From JAPLDA01 sp043787975 (lineage in GTDB: Bacteria > Bacteroidota > Bacteroidia > AKYH767-A > 2013-40CM-41-45), in contig JAYVUK010000064.1 of assembly GCA_043787975.1 (NCBI GenBank), positions 1 to 64,000 on the forward strand: a stretch of 64,000 nucleotides of DNA. Direction: 5' to 3'. The notes under the pieces are model-generated. The model made no database searches. It worked only from the letters and a program-made list of their open reading frames with translations, and was not told where the DNA came from. Shown in pieces: positions 7,575 to 16,818 of the stretch. A program made the translations under genes and the position numbers. Numbering within the stretch: the stretch's first letter is position 1; each line of letters starts with the position of its first letter.

Positions 7575-9080
7575 ATGGAGACTAAAAGCATTGCAACATT
7601 GCTGGCACAGGTAGTAGGCGCTGAATGTGTTGCGGATGATACAGACTCTCTCAATAGATATGCTTCAAGCATTCACGGTCCTTTTGTGAAACCGGCATGT
7701 ATTGTTTTTCCTTCCTCCGTAAAATCTGTTACAGAAATTGTAGCACTAGCGAACGAGCACAACTTTAAATTGTACCCCATCTCCAAAGGGAAAAATCTTG
7801 GTTATGGTGATGCTCAGGGGACCTCTGAAGGCCAGGTCATCGTTGATTTTAGCAGGATGAATCAAATCATCGAAGTGAATCGAGAGCTTTGTTATGCCAC
7901 CATTCAGCCCGGCGTTACGCAGGAGCAGCTTTTTAATTTTCTCCGGTCGGGGAATTATCAAATGCAACTCGATGTAACAGGTGCCGGACTTGAAGCAAGC
8001 ATTGTAGGGAATGTGTTGGAACGGGGATTTGGCCATACCGATTACGGAGACCGGTTTTCCAAAGTGATAAACATGGAGGTCGTGATTCCATCAGGAGGGA
8101 TCATCAGAACCGGCCTGGGGGACTTTCAACATGCTGATGGAAAAAATGTATACAGATACGGCTTTGGTCCCATGCTCGATGGACTTTTTTCTCAATCCAA
8201 TTTTGGAATAATAACTTCTATGACGATTGAATTGATGCCGATTCCTGAAAGAACATTGATGTTTGTTTTTTCTACAAGCGATGCGTCAGACTTGAAAGGA
8301 ATAGTCAATGCAGTAAGAGAACTTAAACTGAATGGAATTGTAAACAGCGCCATTCATGTTGCAAACAAATCAAGAGCGGTCGGGGAGAAGGATAATAAGT
8401 TTGTGGGAGCATGGAATCTCAGCGGGTCAATAACGGGTACTACGGCCATTGTACGCGCCAAAAGGCAGGCCGTAAAAAGAATATTCAGAAAAGACCTGCG
8501 CAACTATAAGCTTTGGTTTGTCAACGATTTCATGATGAAATCTCTCGCATGGATTAATAACCATGTGAAATCTATAGGCGTATATAAGCCACTCAAGGAT
8601 ATATTTGATCTTCAAAAAGGCGAACCCACGGATGAACCATTGAGGACCCTTTTAAATGATGAAACATTGCGTTCGAAAACAATTTCATCAGCTGATTATT
8701 CAACATGTTTTAGCTGGATCAATGCAGTTTGTAAAGCCGATGGAGAAAGCGTTGATAAAGTGGTCAAATTGCTTTCCGGATTGTTTGTTCAACACGGCTA
8801 TGAATTCAGAGTGACATTAACAGCCGAAAATCCACGGACACTTATTTTGATTTCAAATATTTCATATTCGAGAGATGAATCATCCATAAAAAAGGCGGAA
8901 GATTTTTGTCGTCTCTGTGCAAAGGAATTGAATTCAAATGGTTTTTATCCTTACAGAAGTGGTTCAGGAATGTATGATAACCTTCCAGTTCATAGTGAAC
9001 CCTATTTCAATCTTTTGAAGAAATTGAAATCAGCTTTTGATCCCAACAATATTTTTGCCCCGGGAAAATATAATATCTGA
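7575..9080 (+). CDS. FAD-linked oxidase, vanillyl-alcohol oxidase / 4-cresol dehydrogenase type
   Basis: The 501-aa cytosolic protein has the PCMH-type FAD-binding fold in its first ~230 residues. Visible pieces include PISKGKNLGYGDA, the FAD loop GNVLERGFGHTDYGDRF and YGFGPMLDGLFSQSNFGI. This order is characteristic of the VAO / 4-cresol dehydrogenase subgroup, which oxidises para-substituted phenols. The C-terminus ends PNNIFAPGKYNI, as is usual in the superfamily. No cytochrome c subunit gene sits next to it, so an oxidase or other acceptor is possible. Substrate not predictable. Confidence 0.8.
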   Translation: METKSIATLLAQVVGAECVADDTDSLNRYASSIHGPFVKPACIVFPSSVKSVTEIVALANEHNFKLYPISKGKNLGYGDAQGTSEGQVIVDFSRMNQIIEVNRELCYATIQPGVTQEQLFNFLRSGNYQMQLDVTGAGLEASIVGNVLERGFGHTDYGDRFSKVINMEVVIPSGGIIRTGLGDFQHADGKNVYRYGFGPMLDGLFSQSNFGIITSMTIELMPIPERTLMFVFSTSDASDLKGIVNAVRELKLNGIVNSAIHVANKSRAVGEKDNKFVGAWNLSGSITGTTAIVRAKRQAVKRIFRKDLRNYKLWFVNDFMMKSLAWINNHVKSIGVYKPLKDIFDLQKGEPTDEPLRTLLNDETLRSKTISSADYSTCFSWINAVCKADGESVDKVVKLLSGLFVQHGYEFRVTLTAENPRTLILISNISYSRDESSIKKAEDFCRLCAKELNSNGFYPYRSGSGMYDNLPVHSEPYFNLLKKLKSAFDPNNIFAPGKYNI

Positions 9081-9124
9081 ATTTAAGAAGATTTTTTTCT
9101 ATCCGGATCCCTTAAATATCTTTC

Positions 9125-9982
9125 TTATGAAGTGTAATCAAAAGAAGGAGTGATGCCGTTGTTTGATCTCAAAGAAGGTTGTATTTTGTTCTTGCGTATG
9201 AATGAACTGAATCTTGTAAGAGGCAAATCCTTGTATTGAGATCTTAATGACGGTAACTGCCAGAACGGAACCTGGGGGTGTTTATGATGTTCCCAGTGAA
9301 TCCAGATGTTGTGAGGAGCAAACAAAAGTCTTTGCCATAACGAAACATGCAGACGTTGCACACCCGGAATGTGCTCCGTGTATATTCTGAGACGAAATAC
9401 TGCCCAGAAAGCAGTAGGCTTGGATACCATGATCAGAATAAAAAATTCAGGATGACCGGCATAAAAAGAAAGTGAGCCGAAAAGAACAAAGGATGAAATA
9501 GCCCATAAAGGATTACTGCGTTTTGAGAAATAGCTTACCATCTCATAAAATTCTACAATGGAAGCTCCAAAAAGATCGAGGACAAATCCACCGTAAATCT
9601 GCAAGGATGTTTTAGGTAAATGATATTTATCCCCTTTCAATTGCTTTTCAGGATCATCATGATCATGATCGGTATTGCTGTGATGCTTTTGATGAAACTT
9701 TTGATAGCTGGTAAAATCAAATAGGAGCGGCCAGAAGCAAAATAATTGTGCTAACCAATAGTTGAGTTTTTTGTTACGGCAAATTAGACCATGGACGCCC
9801 TCATGACCAAGAATTCCGAGGCGATGCTGAGCAATTCCCAGAAGAAGAACAGATACCGGGTAGGCCGGCCAGCTCCATAAATAAGCGATATAAAAGGCCG
9901 TGGCTAAAATGGCGTAATCTCCGATTACTGCCAGCGACCACATGATAAGCGTGATGGGTTGTTTAATGGTTCCGGTTTTCAT
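9125..9982 (-). CDS. Membrane fatty acid desaturase
   Basis: The 285-aa integral membrane protein has the three histidine boxes of the FA_desaturase family: GHEGVHG (H60-H64), HQKHH (H97-H101) and HWEHHKHP (229-236). Together they hold the di-iron centre. Several hydrophobic spans separate the boxes. Members of this family introduce double bonds into acyl chains or hydroxylate lipids and carotenoids; which of these applies is not clear. The start at 9982 gives a normal N-terminus. The gene is convergent with the flavin oxidase gene. Confidence 0.85.
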   Translation of the reverse strand: MKTGTIKQPITLIMWSLAVIGDYAILATAFYIAYLWSWPAYPVSVLLLGIAQHRLGILGHEGVHGLICRNKKLNYWLAQLFCFWPLLFDFTSYQKFHQKHHSNTDHDHDDPEKQLKGDKYHLPKTSLQIYGGFVLDLFGASIVEFYEMVSYFSKRSNPLWAISSFVLFGSLSFYAGHPEFFILIMVSKPTAFWAVFRLRIYTEHIPGVQRLHVSLWQRLLFAPHNIWIHWEHHKHPQVPFWQLPSLRSQYKDLPLTRFSSFIRKNKIQPSLRSNNGITPSFDYTS

Positions 9983-10344
9983 AAATTGTTTGATTAGAAT
10001 ATTGAACTAGGGTTTTATAAATTTAGGATCATTCGAGACCCTGAAAAGACCAAAGTTTCCTGAAACCTTACACCAGTAAGTTATAATGGAATTTCTGTTT
10101 CAGTTTATGGAAACTGATAGCGATGAAAAAACGGATGCTAGGCTGATTAATCCGGTTCGAATTGTCGCAAATATTAACCGGAAGAATGTGGAAAAGAAAT
10201 TAGAAAATATCGAATGATCATTCGGATAGAAACATCATCCGTCATTACTTCATTCTAAACATTCCAATTTTAGTAATTAGAAAAAGCAAAAAAATAAATA
10301 AGAATTATTTTGAAATCGGAAGAAATATCAGGAGAGAGACAATG
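9983..10344. other. Spacer between the desaturase gene and nadB
   Basis: This 362-bp AT-rich gap lies upstream of the desaturase gene and downstream of nadB. The only coding candidate is a 43-codon frame on the + strand (10086-10217), listed separately. I saw no terminator-like hairpin or riboswitch fold. Confidence 0.5.
10086..10217 (+). CDS. Possible 43-aa small protein
   Basis: An ATG at 10086 opens 43 codons (MEFLFQFMETDSDEK, then ...KKLENIE) ending at a TGA. The composition is charged and plausible for a small protein, and the gap is otherwise empty. There is no recognised family, ribosome-binding site or neighbour support. Confidence 0.25.
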   Translation: MEFLFQFMETDSDEKTDARLINPVRIVANINRKNVEKKLENIE

Positions 10345-11919
10345 TTAAATATTTTTTTCAATCGGTGGATAATCAGTGGTGTAATGCAGCCCCACACTTT
10401 CTTTTCTGTTCATTGCAGCTTTTACAATCAGGTATCCTACCATAATTAAATTCCGAAGTTCGCAAAGTTGGGATGAGATGATGGTTTTTTCATACAATGC
10501 TTCTGTCTCGCCGTACAAAATCCGAAGACGATCCAACGCACGCTTCAAGCGGATGTCCGATCTCACAATGCCGACATAATTACTCATTACATTTTGGAGT
10601 TCAAGCAGGTTATGTGTGATGAGAATCATTTCTTTTGGATGAGAAGTTCCTTCAGCGTTCCAAACCGGGATATCAGTTCTGAATGTGTTTTTAGAAAAAT
10701 TTTCCGAAGCGCTCAATGCAGCGCGATGAGCAAATACCAATGCCTCAAGCAATGAATTTGAAGCAAGCCGGTTTCCCCCGTGCAAGCCGGTTCGGGCACA
10801 TTCTCCGGCAGCATATAAATTTTTGATATTGCTTTTTGACCATTCGTCTACTTTAATTCCGCCACAGATGTAATGTGCTGCAGGTACAACCGGAATCATT
10901 TGCTTTGCGATATCAATTCCGATGCACAAACATTTTTGATAAATAGTCGGAAAATGATTTTTAAATTTTTCGGGATCAAGATGAGTGCAATCAAGATACA
11001 CATAATCATCCCCATGCATCTTCATTTCATTGTCGATGGCGCGTGCGACAATATCACGCGGAGCAAGTGATTTACGTTCATCGTACTTCTCCATGAACTC
11101 GTTTCCGTTTCTTGTTTTCAGCACTGCACCAAAACCCCGCACCGCTTCTGAAATGAGAAAGCACGGATCGTCTGCCGGATGATAAAGCGCTGTCGGATGA
11201 AACTGGATGAATTCCATATCAGCAACAATTCCTTTTGCCCGGTATGCCATGGCGACTCCATCACCTGTCGCTATAGAAGGATTGGTTGTGCTTTTGTAAA
11301 CATGACCGGCACCTCCCGTGGCGACCAATGTGATGCGCGAAATAATTGTTTCAATCTCGTTTGTGTGATGATTTAAAACATACGCACCATAGCATTCAAT
11401 ATCCTCGCTCTTGCGATTTACTTCAACACCTAAATGATGTTGGGTGATAATGTCGACTGCAAAATAGTGCGTATAAATTTTTATGTTTGGATGACGTTTT
11501 ACTTCTTCAATCAGGGTGCGTTCAATTTCATTTCCGGTTCTGTCTTTAAAATGGAGAATACGGTGTTCAGAATGTCCGCCTTCACGCGCCAGATCATAAT
11601 CACCGTTTTCATTTTTATCAAATTGTGCTCCCCATTCAATGATCTCTTTGACTCGTTCTGCGCCTTCTGTGATCACCATGCGGACAATTTTTTCATCGCA
11701 TAGGCCGGCACCACATTCCAATGTATCCTGGATGTGTTTTTCAAATGTGTCAGGACTGCTAAGTACCGCCGCTATTCCTCCCTGAGCGTATTTTGTATTG
11801 GAATCGTCAGCATGTGCTTTGGTGATGATGATGACTTTTCCAAACTTCGCAACTTTAAGAGCAAACGTAAGCCCGGCAATTCCGGAACCGATCACTAAAA
11901 AATCAATTTCTCTTTGCAT
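10345..11919 (-). CDS. nadB: L-aspartate oxidase
   Basis: NadB oxidises L-aspartate to iminoaspartate with FAD, the first step of de novo NAD synthesis. The ~524-aa protein shows the dinucleotide motif VIGSGIAGLTFA near the N-terminus, the flavin loop KYAQGGIAA, the substrate-loop region REGGHSEHRILHF, and the C-terminal FAD contact HGGNRLASNSLLEA. The helical tail expected of the succinate dehydrogenase/NadB family follows. I chose the ATG at 11919 (MQREIDFLVIG); a longer frame reaches 11958 but adds a poor extension. nadA and nadC are not nearby. The nfu gene is divergent. Confidence 0.95.
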   Translation of the reverse strand: MQREIDFLVIGSGIAGLTFALKVAKFGKVIIITKAHADDSNTKYAQGGIAAVLSSPDTFEKHIQDTLECGAGLCDEKIVRMVITEGAERVKEIIEWGAQFDKNENGDYDLAREGGHSEHRILHFKDRTGNEIERTLIEEVKRHPNIKIYTHYFAVDIITQHHLGVEVNRKSEDIECYGAYVLNHHTNEIETIISRITLVATGGAGHVYKSTTNPSIATGDGVAMAYRAKGIVADMEFIQFHPTALYHPADDPCFLISEAVRGFGAVLKTRNGNEFMEKYDERKSLAPRDIVARAIDNEMKMHGDDYVYLDCTHLDPEKFKNHFPTIYQKCLCIGIDIAKQMIPVVPAAHYICGGIKVDEWSKSNIKNLYAAGECARTGLHGGNRLASNSLLEALVFAHRAALSASENFSKNTFRTDIPVWNAEGTSHPKEMILITHNLLELQNVMSNYVGIVRSDIRLKRALDRLRILYGETEALYEKTIISSQLCELRNLIMVGYLIVKAAMNRKESVGLHYTTDYPPIEKNI

Positions 11920-11947
11920 CCCAAAATTTATAAACGGTAAAATTAGG

Positions 11948-11955
11948 TAACTTTG
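11948..11955 (+). promoter_or_regulatory. Candidate -7 box (TAACTTTG) for the Nfu gene
   Basis: The sequence fits TAnnTTTG and lies 20 bp before the nfu start, inside the 56-bp gap shared with nadB. No good -33 box is seen. Confidence 0.4.
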
Positions 11956-11975
11956 CACAATAAATTTATGAATGC

Positions 11976-12563
11976 ATGCTTGAGGTAAAAAATCCCGTTA
12001 TTGTTTACGCAGAGTCCACGCCCAACCCGGCTTCGATGAAGTTTGTCATCAATAAATTTTTGTTGAAGGAGGGAAGTGTTGAATTTATTCATAAGGAACA
12101 AGCAAAAAATTGTCCGCTTGCTTTTCAGTTGTTTGATTTTTCAGGTGTGACGTCTGTTTTCATTACGAGTAATTTCGTTACCATTACAAAAGTCGCAAAC
12201 ATTGACTGGTTTGATATCACGAACATACTTCGTGAATTCATCAAAGGGTTTTTAGAATCAGGAGAAATGGTTTTTACCGGTGAGCAAGGTCAGAAAGCAG
12301 ATCCGACTATTGAAAGAACTCACACGGCCTCTGCGATTGAAACGAAAATTGTTGAAACGTTGGAGGAGTATGTAAAGCCTGCTGTGGAAGGTGATGGCGG
12401 TGCCATTCATTTTAAATCTTTTGAGAACGGAGTGGTGACACTCATTCTGAAAGGCTCGTGTAGTGGTTGTCCTTCTTCGACTCAAACCTTAAAAGGAGGA
12501 ATCGAGAATCTTTTGAAACGATTAATTCCCGAAGTACAAGAAGTGGTTGCAGAAGCTCAGTGA
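11976..12563 (+). CDS. Nfu-type iron-sulfur cluster scaffold/carrier
   Basis: The 195-aa protein has two domains. The N-terminal Nfu_N domain (residues ~10-95) contains ESTPNPASMKFVINK. The C-terminal NifU-like domain (~121-190) contains EGDGGAIHF and the cluster-binding pair C162-S-G-C165. Nfu proteins receive [4Fe-4S] clusters from the SUF or ISC system and pass them to target enzymes. The ATG at 11976 fits the family length. The gene is divergent from nadB; NadA of the same pathway is a [4Fe-4S] enzyme, which is suggestive but may be coincidence. Confidence 0.9.
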   Translation: MLEVKNPVIVYAESTPNPASMKFVINKFLLKEGSVEFIHKEQAKNCPLAFQLFDFSGVTSVFITSNFVTITKVANIDWFDITNILREFIKGFLESGEMVFTGEQGQKADPTIERTHTASAIETKIVETLEEYVKPAVEGDGGAIHFKSFENGVVTLILKGSCSGCPSSTQTLKGGIENLLKRLIPEVQEVVAEAQ

Positions 12564-12579
12564 TTTATTGTAAAGAAAA

Positions 12580-12656
12580 TTCACCGCGAAGACGCAAAAT
12601 CGTTAAGAAACCCAAACTCTTTTTATTTTATTGGCGTCTTTGTGCCTTAGCGTTTT
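12580..12656. repeat. Imperfect inverted repeat downstream of nfu
   Basis: The words CCGCGAAGACGCAAAA and TTAAG on the left face GGCGTCTTTGTGCCTTAGCG on the right in inverted orientation with mismatches. This is one of several such word-built hairpins in spacers of this window and may act as a transcription terminator. Confidence 0.5.
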
Positions 12657-12679
12657 AAAAAAATTTCTCAAATATCAAT

Positions 12680-12722
12680 CTGAGCGAAGTCGAAGACTGG
12701 TAGTCTGAGCTTGCCGAAGACT
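12680..12722. repeat. REP-like pair CTGAGC(n)CGAAG
   Basis: Two near-direct copies, CTGAGCGAAGTCGAAGACT (12680-12698) and CTGAGCTTGCCGAAGACT (12705-12722), lie right at the odhB stop. Each has partial dyad symmetry. Similar short elements are common between genes in Bacteroidota. Confidence 0.5.
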
Positions 12723-13971
12723 AAATATCAAGCAGCGTTTTCACAGGATTATTCCCTTCAATTAACATGCTGATTGGTTCTTCAAGCATTTGTTTTACTC
12801 TCACCAAAAAACTCACCGATTCTTTTCCGTCAATGATGCGATGATCGTATGAAAGTGCGACATACATGATTGGTCGTATTACGACTTCTCCGTTAATTGC
12901 AACCGGTCGCTCAACAATGTTATGCATTCCGAGAATGGCGGATTGCGGCGGGTTGATGATGGGAGTGGAAAGCATGGAGCCAAACACACCACCGTTGGTG
13001 ATCGTAAAAGTTCCACCTGTCATTTCATCAATGGAAATTTTTCCATCGCGCGCTTTTGCAGCAAGATCCAATACCTGTTGTTCAATTTCAGCAAATGATA
13101 ATGATTCAGTATTCCGAATGACAGGAACCATCAGTCCTTTTGGTGCGCTCACGGCAATACCGATGTCGCAATAATCGTGGTACACAATTTCATCACCATC
13201 CATTCGTGCATTCACGGCAGGAAAAGTTTTCAATGCTTCACAAACAGCTTTTGTGAAAAATGACATGAAACCAAGATTGACTCCATGTTTCTCTTTGAAC
13301 TTGTCTTTGTATTGTTTCCTGATGTTCATGATAGCACTCATATCTACCTCGTTGAAGGTAGTGAGCATGGCGGTTTCTTGTTTCACGGCTACGAGTCGTT
13401 CTCCAAGTCGCTTACGAAGCATGCTCATTTTTTCTCTTCGTTCATTTCGGTCACCTGTTGATATAACCGGTGTCGCAGAAACTTTAGGAGCAGCTTTCGC
13501 ATTTATTTTCTCGAGTACATCTGCCTTTGTAATTCTTCCGGCTTTCCCGGTCGGAGAAATTTCTTCCGTCTTCACGGAATTTTCTTTCATCAGTTTTTCT
13601 GCAGCAACTGAAGGCGTTCCGCTTGCATAGGTTTTGGTTGTTTCAGGTTTACTGTTTATAGGTTGTTGTTTTTCTCTGTCAACGGTTGAAGGTCGACTGT
13701 CGACTGTCGACTGAGAACTGCCGCTGCCTACTGCTGCTTCATCTATTGTGCACACCACCGATCCGACAGCCACCGTCTCTCCTTCTTTCACTAAAATTTT
13801 TAACGTGCCACTTGCTTCAGCATTTAACGTAAGCGTTGCCTTATCGGAATCGATCTCGCAGAGTTCTTCATCTTTTTCAACTATGTCTCCGTCCTTTTTC
13901 AGCCAATGTGCAATCTGAACTTCAGTGATACTTTCACCGGGACTGGGAACTTTCATTTCTATTGCTGCCAT
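12721..13971 (-). CDS. odhB: 2-oxoglutarate dehydrogenase E2, dihydrolipoyl succinyltransferase
   Basis: The E2 core transfers the succinyl group from the lipoyl arm to CoA in the TCA cycle. The 416-aa protein shows one lipoyl domain (residues 1-77) with the modified lysine in EIDSDKATL (K44). A Ser/Gln-rich linker is followed by a peripheral subunit-binding domain (~115-155, SPTGKAGRITKADV) and a catalytic domain ending with SYDHRIIDG (~374-382). The linker coding sequence holds three tandem copies of GTCGACT (13692-13712), probably a slippage product. It lies 23 bp downstream of odhA in the same direction, so the two form an operon; lpd (E3) is not adjacent. Confidence 0.95.
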   Translation of the reverse strand: MAAIEMKVPSPGESITEVQIAHWLKKDGDIVEKDEELCEIDSDKATLTLNAEASGTLKILVKEGETVAVGSVVCTIDEAAVGSGSSQSTVDSRPSTVDREKQQPINSKPETTKTYASGTPSVAAEKLMKENSVKTEEISPTGKAGRITKADVLEKINAKAAPKVSATPVISTGDRNERREKMSMLRKRLGERLVAVKQETAMLTTFNEVDMSAIMNIRKQYKDKFKEKHGVNLGFMSFFTKAVCEALKTFPAVNARMDGDEIVYHDYCDIGIAVSAPKGLMVPVIRNTESLSFAEIEQQVLDLAAKARDGKISIDEMTGGTFTITNGGVFGSMLSTPIINPPQSAILGMHNIVERPVAINGEVVIRPIMYVALSYDHRIIDGKESVSFLVRVKQMLEEPISMLIEGNNPVKTLLDI

Positions 13972-13994
13972 GATAATTAGTTTAAGAAAGAAGA

Positions 13995-16739
13995 TTAATG
14001 ACTTGTTACTAACGATTTTTCAAATACTTTACTGATCAATAGTTTTTGTTCACGCTCATGTGCATGATGAGAACCGGTAGCAGGACTTGCACTTTCCGGA
14101 CGTGAAATAACTTTTAGTGGAATATCTTTTACCACTCTTAACAGGTAGCTCCATGCTCCCATGTTTTCCGGTTCTTCCTGAACCCAGACCCAATCAGAAG
14201 CATTTTTATATTTTTTCTTTAACGCCTGTAATTGAATAACAGGTAACGGATACAATTGCTCCAGGCGGACCAGTGCTACATCATTGACCTGGTCTTTTTC
14301 TTTTTGCTCCAGTAATTCATAATAAATTTTTCCTGAACAAAGTACCACACGTGAAACTTGTTTTGAATCAGCAGTTGCATCATCAATAACTTCGGTGAAT
14401 TTTCCTTTTGCTAAATCATCAAGAGGCGAAACGCAACGCGGATGACGTAATAAACTTTTCGGAGTAAAGACGATTAATGGTTTGCGAAACTCACGGTGCA
14501 ATTGCCTTCTCATCACATGAAAAAAATTAGCAGGTGTTGTACAATTGACAACCTGCATGTTATTTCCTGCGCATAAATTGAGAAAGCGTTCAATGCGCGC
14601 GCTTGAATGTTCGGCACCTTGTCCTTCGTATCCGTGAGGAAGTAAAAGGACAATTCCATTCATCCGTTTCCATTTATTTTCTGCGCAACTGATGTATTGG
14701 TCAATGACGATTTGTGCTCCGTTCATAAAATCTCCGAACTGTGCTTCCCAGATCACCAATGAGTTTGGTGTTGACAATCCATAACCATATTCAAAACCAA
14801 GCACAGCATATTCGCTCAGTAACGAGTTGTAAATGTAAAACGGTGCTTGTCCCTCGCGAACGTGATTCAACGGTGTGTATTGTTCTTCCGAATCTTCAAC
14901 ACGTAACACGGCATGACGATGAGAAAAAGTTCCGCGTTCTGAATCCTGCCCGCTGAAACGAACCGGAAATTTTTCATTCAGTAGTGTTCCGTAAGCAAGT
15001 GATTCAGCGAGTCCCCAATCGACCTTTTCATTTTTCAGCATCGCATTGTGTTCGTTAATTAAACGAACAGTTTTATTGAAGAACGATTTATCGGTTGGGA
15101 GCGTGTTGATTTTATTTCCGATATCAAACAATGTTTTTTTGTCAACGCCGGTCTCCGGTGATTGATCGAAATCATTTTTAGTTGCCGGTCGAATGCCTTT
15201 CCAGTTTCCCTCCCTGAAAGAACCGATTTTTGATTTCTTTTCGAGGCGTGACGCATCGAGGCTTTTTTGTAATAATTCCCGGAAAGATTTTTCCATCTCT
15301 TTGACAAGATTGGCCTCCACTTCACCTTGCTGCAAAAGTTTTTGATTGTACACCTCGCGCGGGTTGGGATGCGCTGCAATGGCTTTGTAAAGCAGCGGTT
15401 GCGTAAAGCGCGGTTCATCACCTTCGTTGTGTCCGTACTTCCTGTAACCAAGAATATCAATGAACACATCGCGGTGAAATTTCTGACGGAACTCCATCGC
15501 TAATTGAATCGTGTAGACCAGCGCTTCCACGTCATCCGCATTTACATGAAAGACAGGTGAGAGTGTGACTTTAGCTACATCGGTACAATAGGTTGATGAG
15601 CGCGCATCCATGTAATTTGTTGTGAATCCGATTTGGTTGTTGACCACAAGATGAATGGTTCCACCTGTGCGATAACCTTTCAACTGCGACATCTGGGTTA
15701 CTTCGTATACAACACCTTGTCCCGCAATAGCTCCGTCACCGTGGATGAGAATGGGAGCGATCATATCTTCGTTACCTCCTGGTGTGTTATCAATTTTTGC
15801 GCGAACAATTCCCTGGACAACAGGATCTACAGCTTCCAGATGCGAAGGATTGGGTGCTACGCTGAGGTGAATTTTTTTTCCTGACGTAGTAGCGACATCA
15901 CTTGAAAAACCGAGGTGGTATTTTACATCTCCTGCGAATGAATGCTCATCGTATTCCAATCCTTCAAACTCGGTAAAAATTTCTTCGTACTCTTTGCCGA
16001 GAATGTTGGCTAACACATTCAGCCTCCCGCGGTGCGACATGCCGATTACAAATTCCTTGATGCCGTGTTCAGCACCACGTTCAAGAATTGCATCGAGGGC
16101 CGGAATAAGCGTTTCGCAACCTTCGAGTGAAAATCTTTTTTGAGCTACAAATTTTGTGTGCAGAAAATTTTCAAAGGCTACAGCCTCATTCAATTTTTGA
16201 AGGATCCGTTTTTTTTCATCCACAGAAAAATTTTTCGAGTTGCGAGAACGTTCCATTTTCTGTTCAAGCCAATCTACAATTTCAGGAGTTCGAATGTATT
16301 TATACTCAGCTCCCACGCTCCGGCAATAGGTTGCTTCAAGATGATCGATGATGTCCTTCAACTTTGCATCACCAATGCCAATCAGTGAACCGGCATGAAA
16401 AACAGTTTCAAGATCATTTTTTGTTAAGCCGAAATTTTCTACATCAAGTGTCGGGAAATATTTCCTTCGTTCGCGTACAGGATTTGTGTGCGTGAATAAG
16501 TGACCGCGATTCCGGTAGCCGTTAATGAGGTTAATAACACTAAATTCCTTTTTTAGGTTTTCGTTGGAGGAAGTAGTTGTAATTCCTCCGCCTTCTTTGA
16601 TACTCGATTTTGCAAAATCGAACCCGCGGAAAAATTCTTTCCAGCTTTGTTCAACTGAATCAGGATTCGTGAGGTACTTTTGATAGAGGTCTTCAATTTC
16701 ATTGATCTCTATGTTTCCCAAATATGAAAATTTGTCCAT
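13995..16739 (-). CDS. odhA: 2-oxoglutarate dehydrogenase E1 (thiamine diphosphate)
   Basis: The 914-aa E1 decarboxylates 2-oxoglutarate and loads succinyl onto the E2 lipoyl group. The N-terminus (SYLGNIEINEIEDLYQKYLTN) is the conserved E1o N-terminal segment. Later come the substrate region NPSHLEAVDPVVQG and the ThDP motif HGDGAIAGQGVVYE through VVNNQIGFTTN. The C-terminal transketolase-like half contains LPHGYEGQGAEHSSARIERFL and the ending ASPATGSHHAHEREQ. Length is normal and the start at 16739 is clear. First gene of the odhA-odhB operon. Confidence 0.96.
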   Translation of the reverse strand: MDKFSYLGNIEINEIEDLYQKYLTNPDSVEQSWKEFFRGFDFAKSSIKEGGGITTTSSNENLKKEFSVINLINGYRNRGHLFTHTNPVRERRKYFPTLDVENFGLTKNDLETVFHAGSLIGIGDAKLKDIIDHLEATYCRSVGAEYKYIRTPEIVDWLEQKMERSRNSKNFSVDEKKRILQKLNEAVAFENFLHTKFVAQKRFSLEGCETLIPALDAILERGAEHGIKEFVIGMSHRGRLNVLANILGKEYEEIFTEFEGLEYDEHSFAGDVKYHLGFSSDVATTSGKKIHLSVAPNPSHLEAVDPVVQGIVRAKIDNTPGGNEDMIAPILIHGDGAIAGQGVVYEVTQMSQLKGYRTGGTIHLVVNNQIGFTTNYMDARSSTYCTDVAKVTLSPVFHVNADDVEALVYTIQLAMEFRQKFHRDVFIDILGYRKYGHNEGDEPRFTQPLLYKAIAAHPNPREVYNQKLLQQGEVEANLVKEMEKSFRELLQKSLDASRLEKKSKIGSFREGNWKGIRPATKNDFDQSPETGVDKKTLFDIGNKINTLPTDKSFFNKTVRLINEHNAMLKNEKVDWGLAESLAYGTLLNEKFPVRFSGQDSERGTFSHRHAVLRVEDSEEQYTPLNHVREGQAPFYIYNSLLSEYAVLGFEYGYGLSTPNSLVIWEAQFGDFMNGAQIVIDQYISCAENKWKRMNGIVLLLPHGYEGQGAEHSSARIERFLNLCAGNNMQVVNCTTPANFFHVMRRQLHREFRKPLIVFTPKSLLRHPRCVSPLDDLAKGKFTEVIDDATADSKQVSRVVLCSGKIYYELLEQKEKDQVNDVALVRLEQLYPLPVIQLQALKKKYKNASDWVWVQEEPENMGAWSYLLRVVKDIPLKVISRPESASPATGSHHAHEREQKLLISKVFEKSLVTSH

Positions 16740-16818
16740 TGAATGGCTCCGTTCTAAAGCGAAATCAAAGTTACGGAGTTTAGTCGGGAGTTTAGAAAGA
16801 TGTTAAAAGGACCATTTT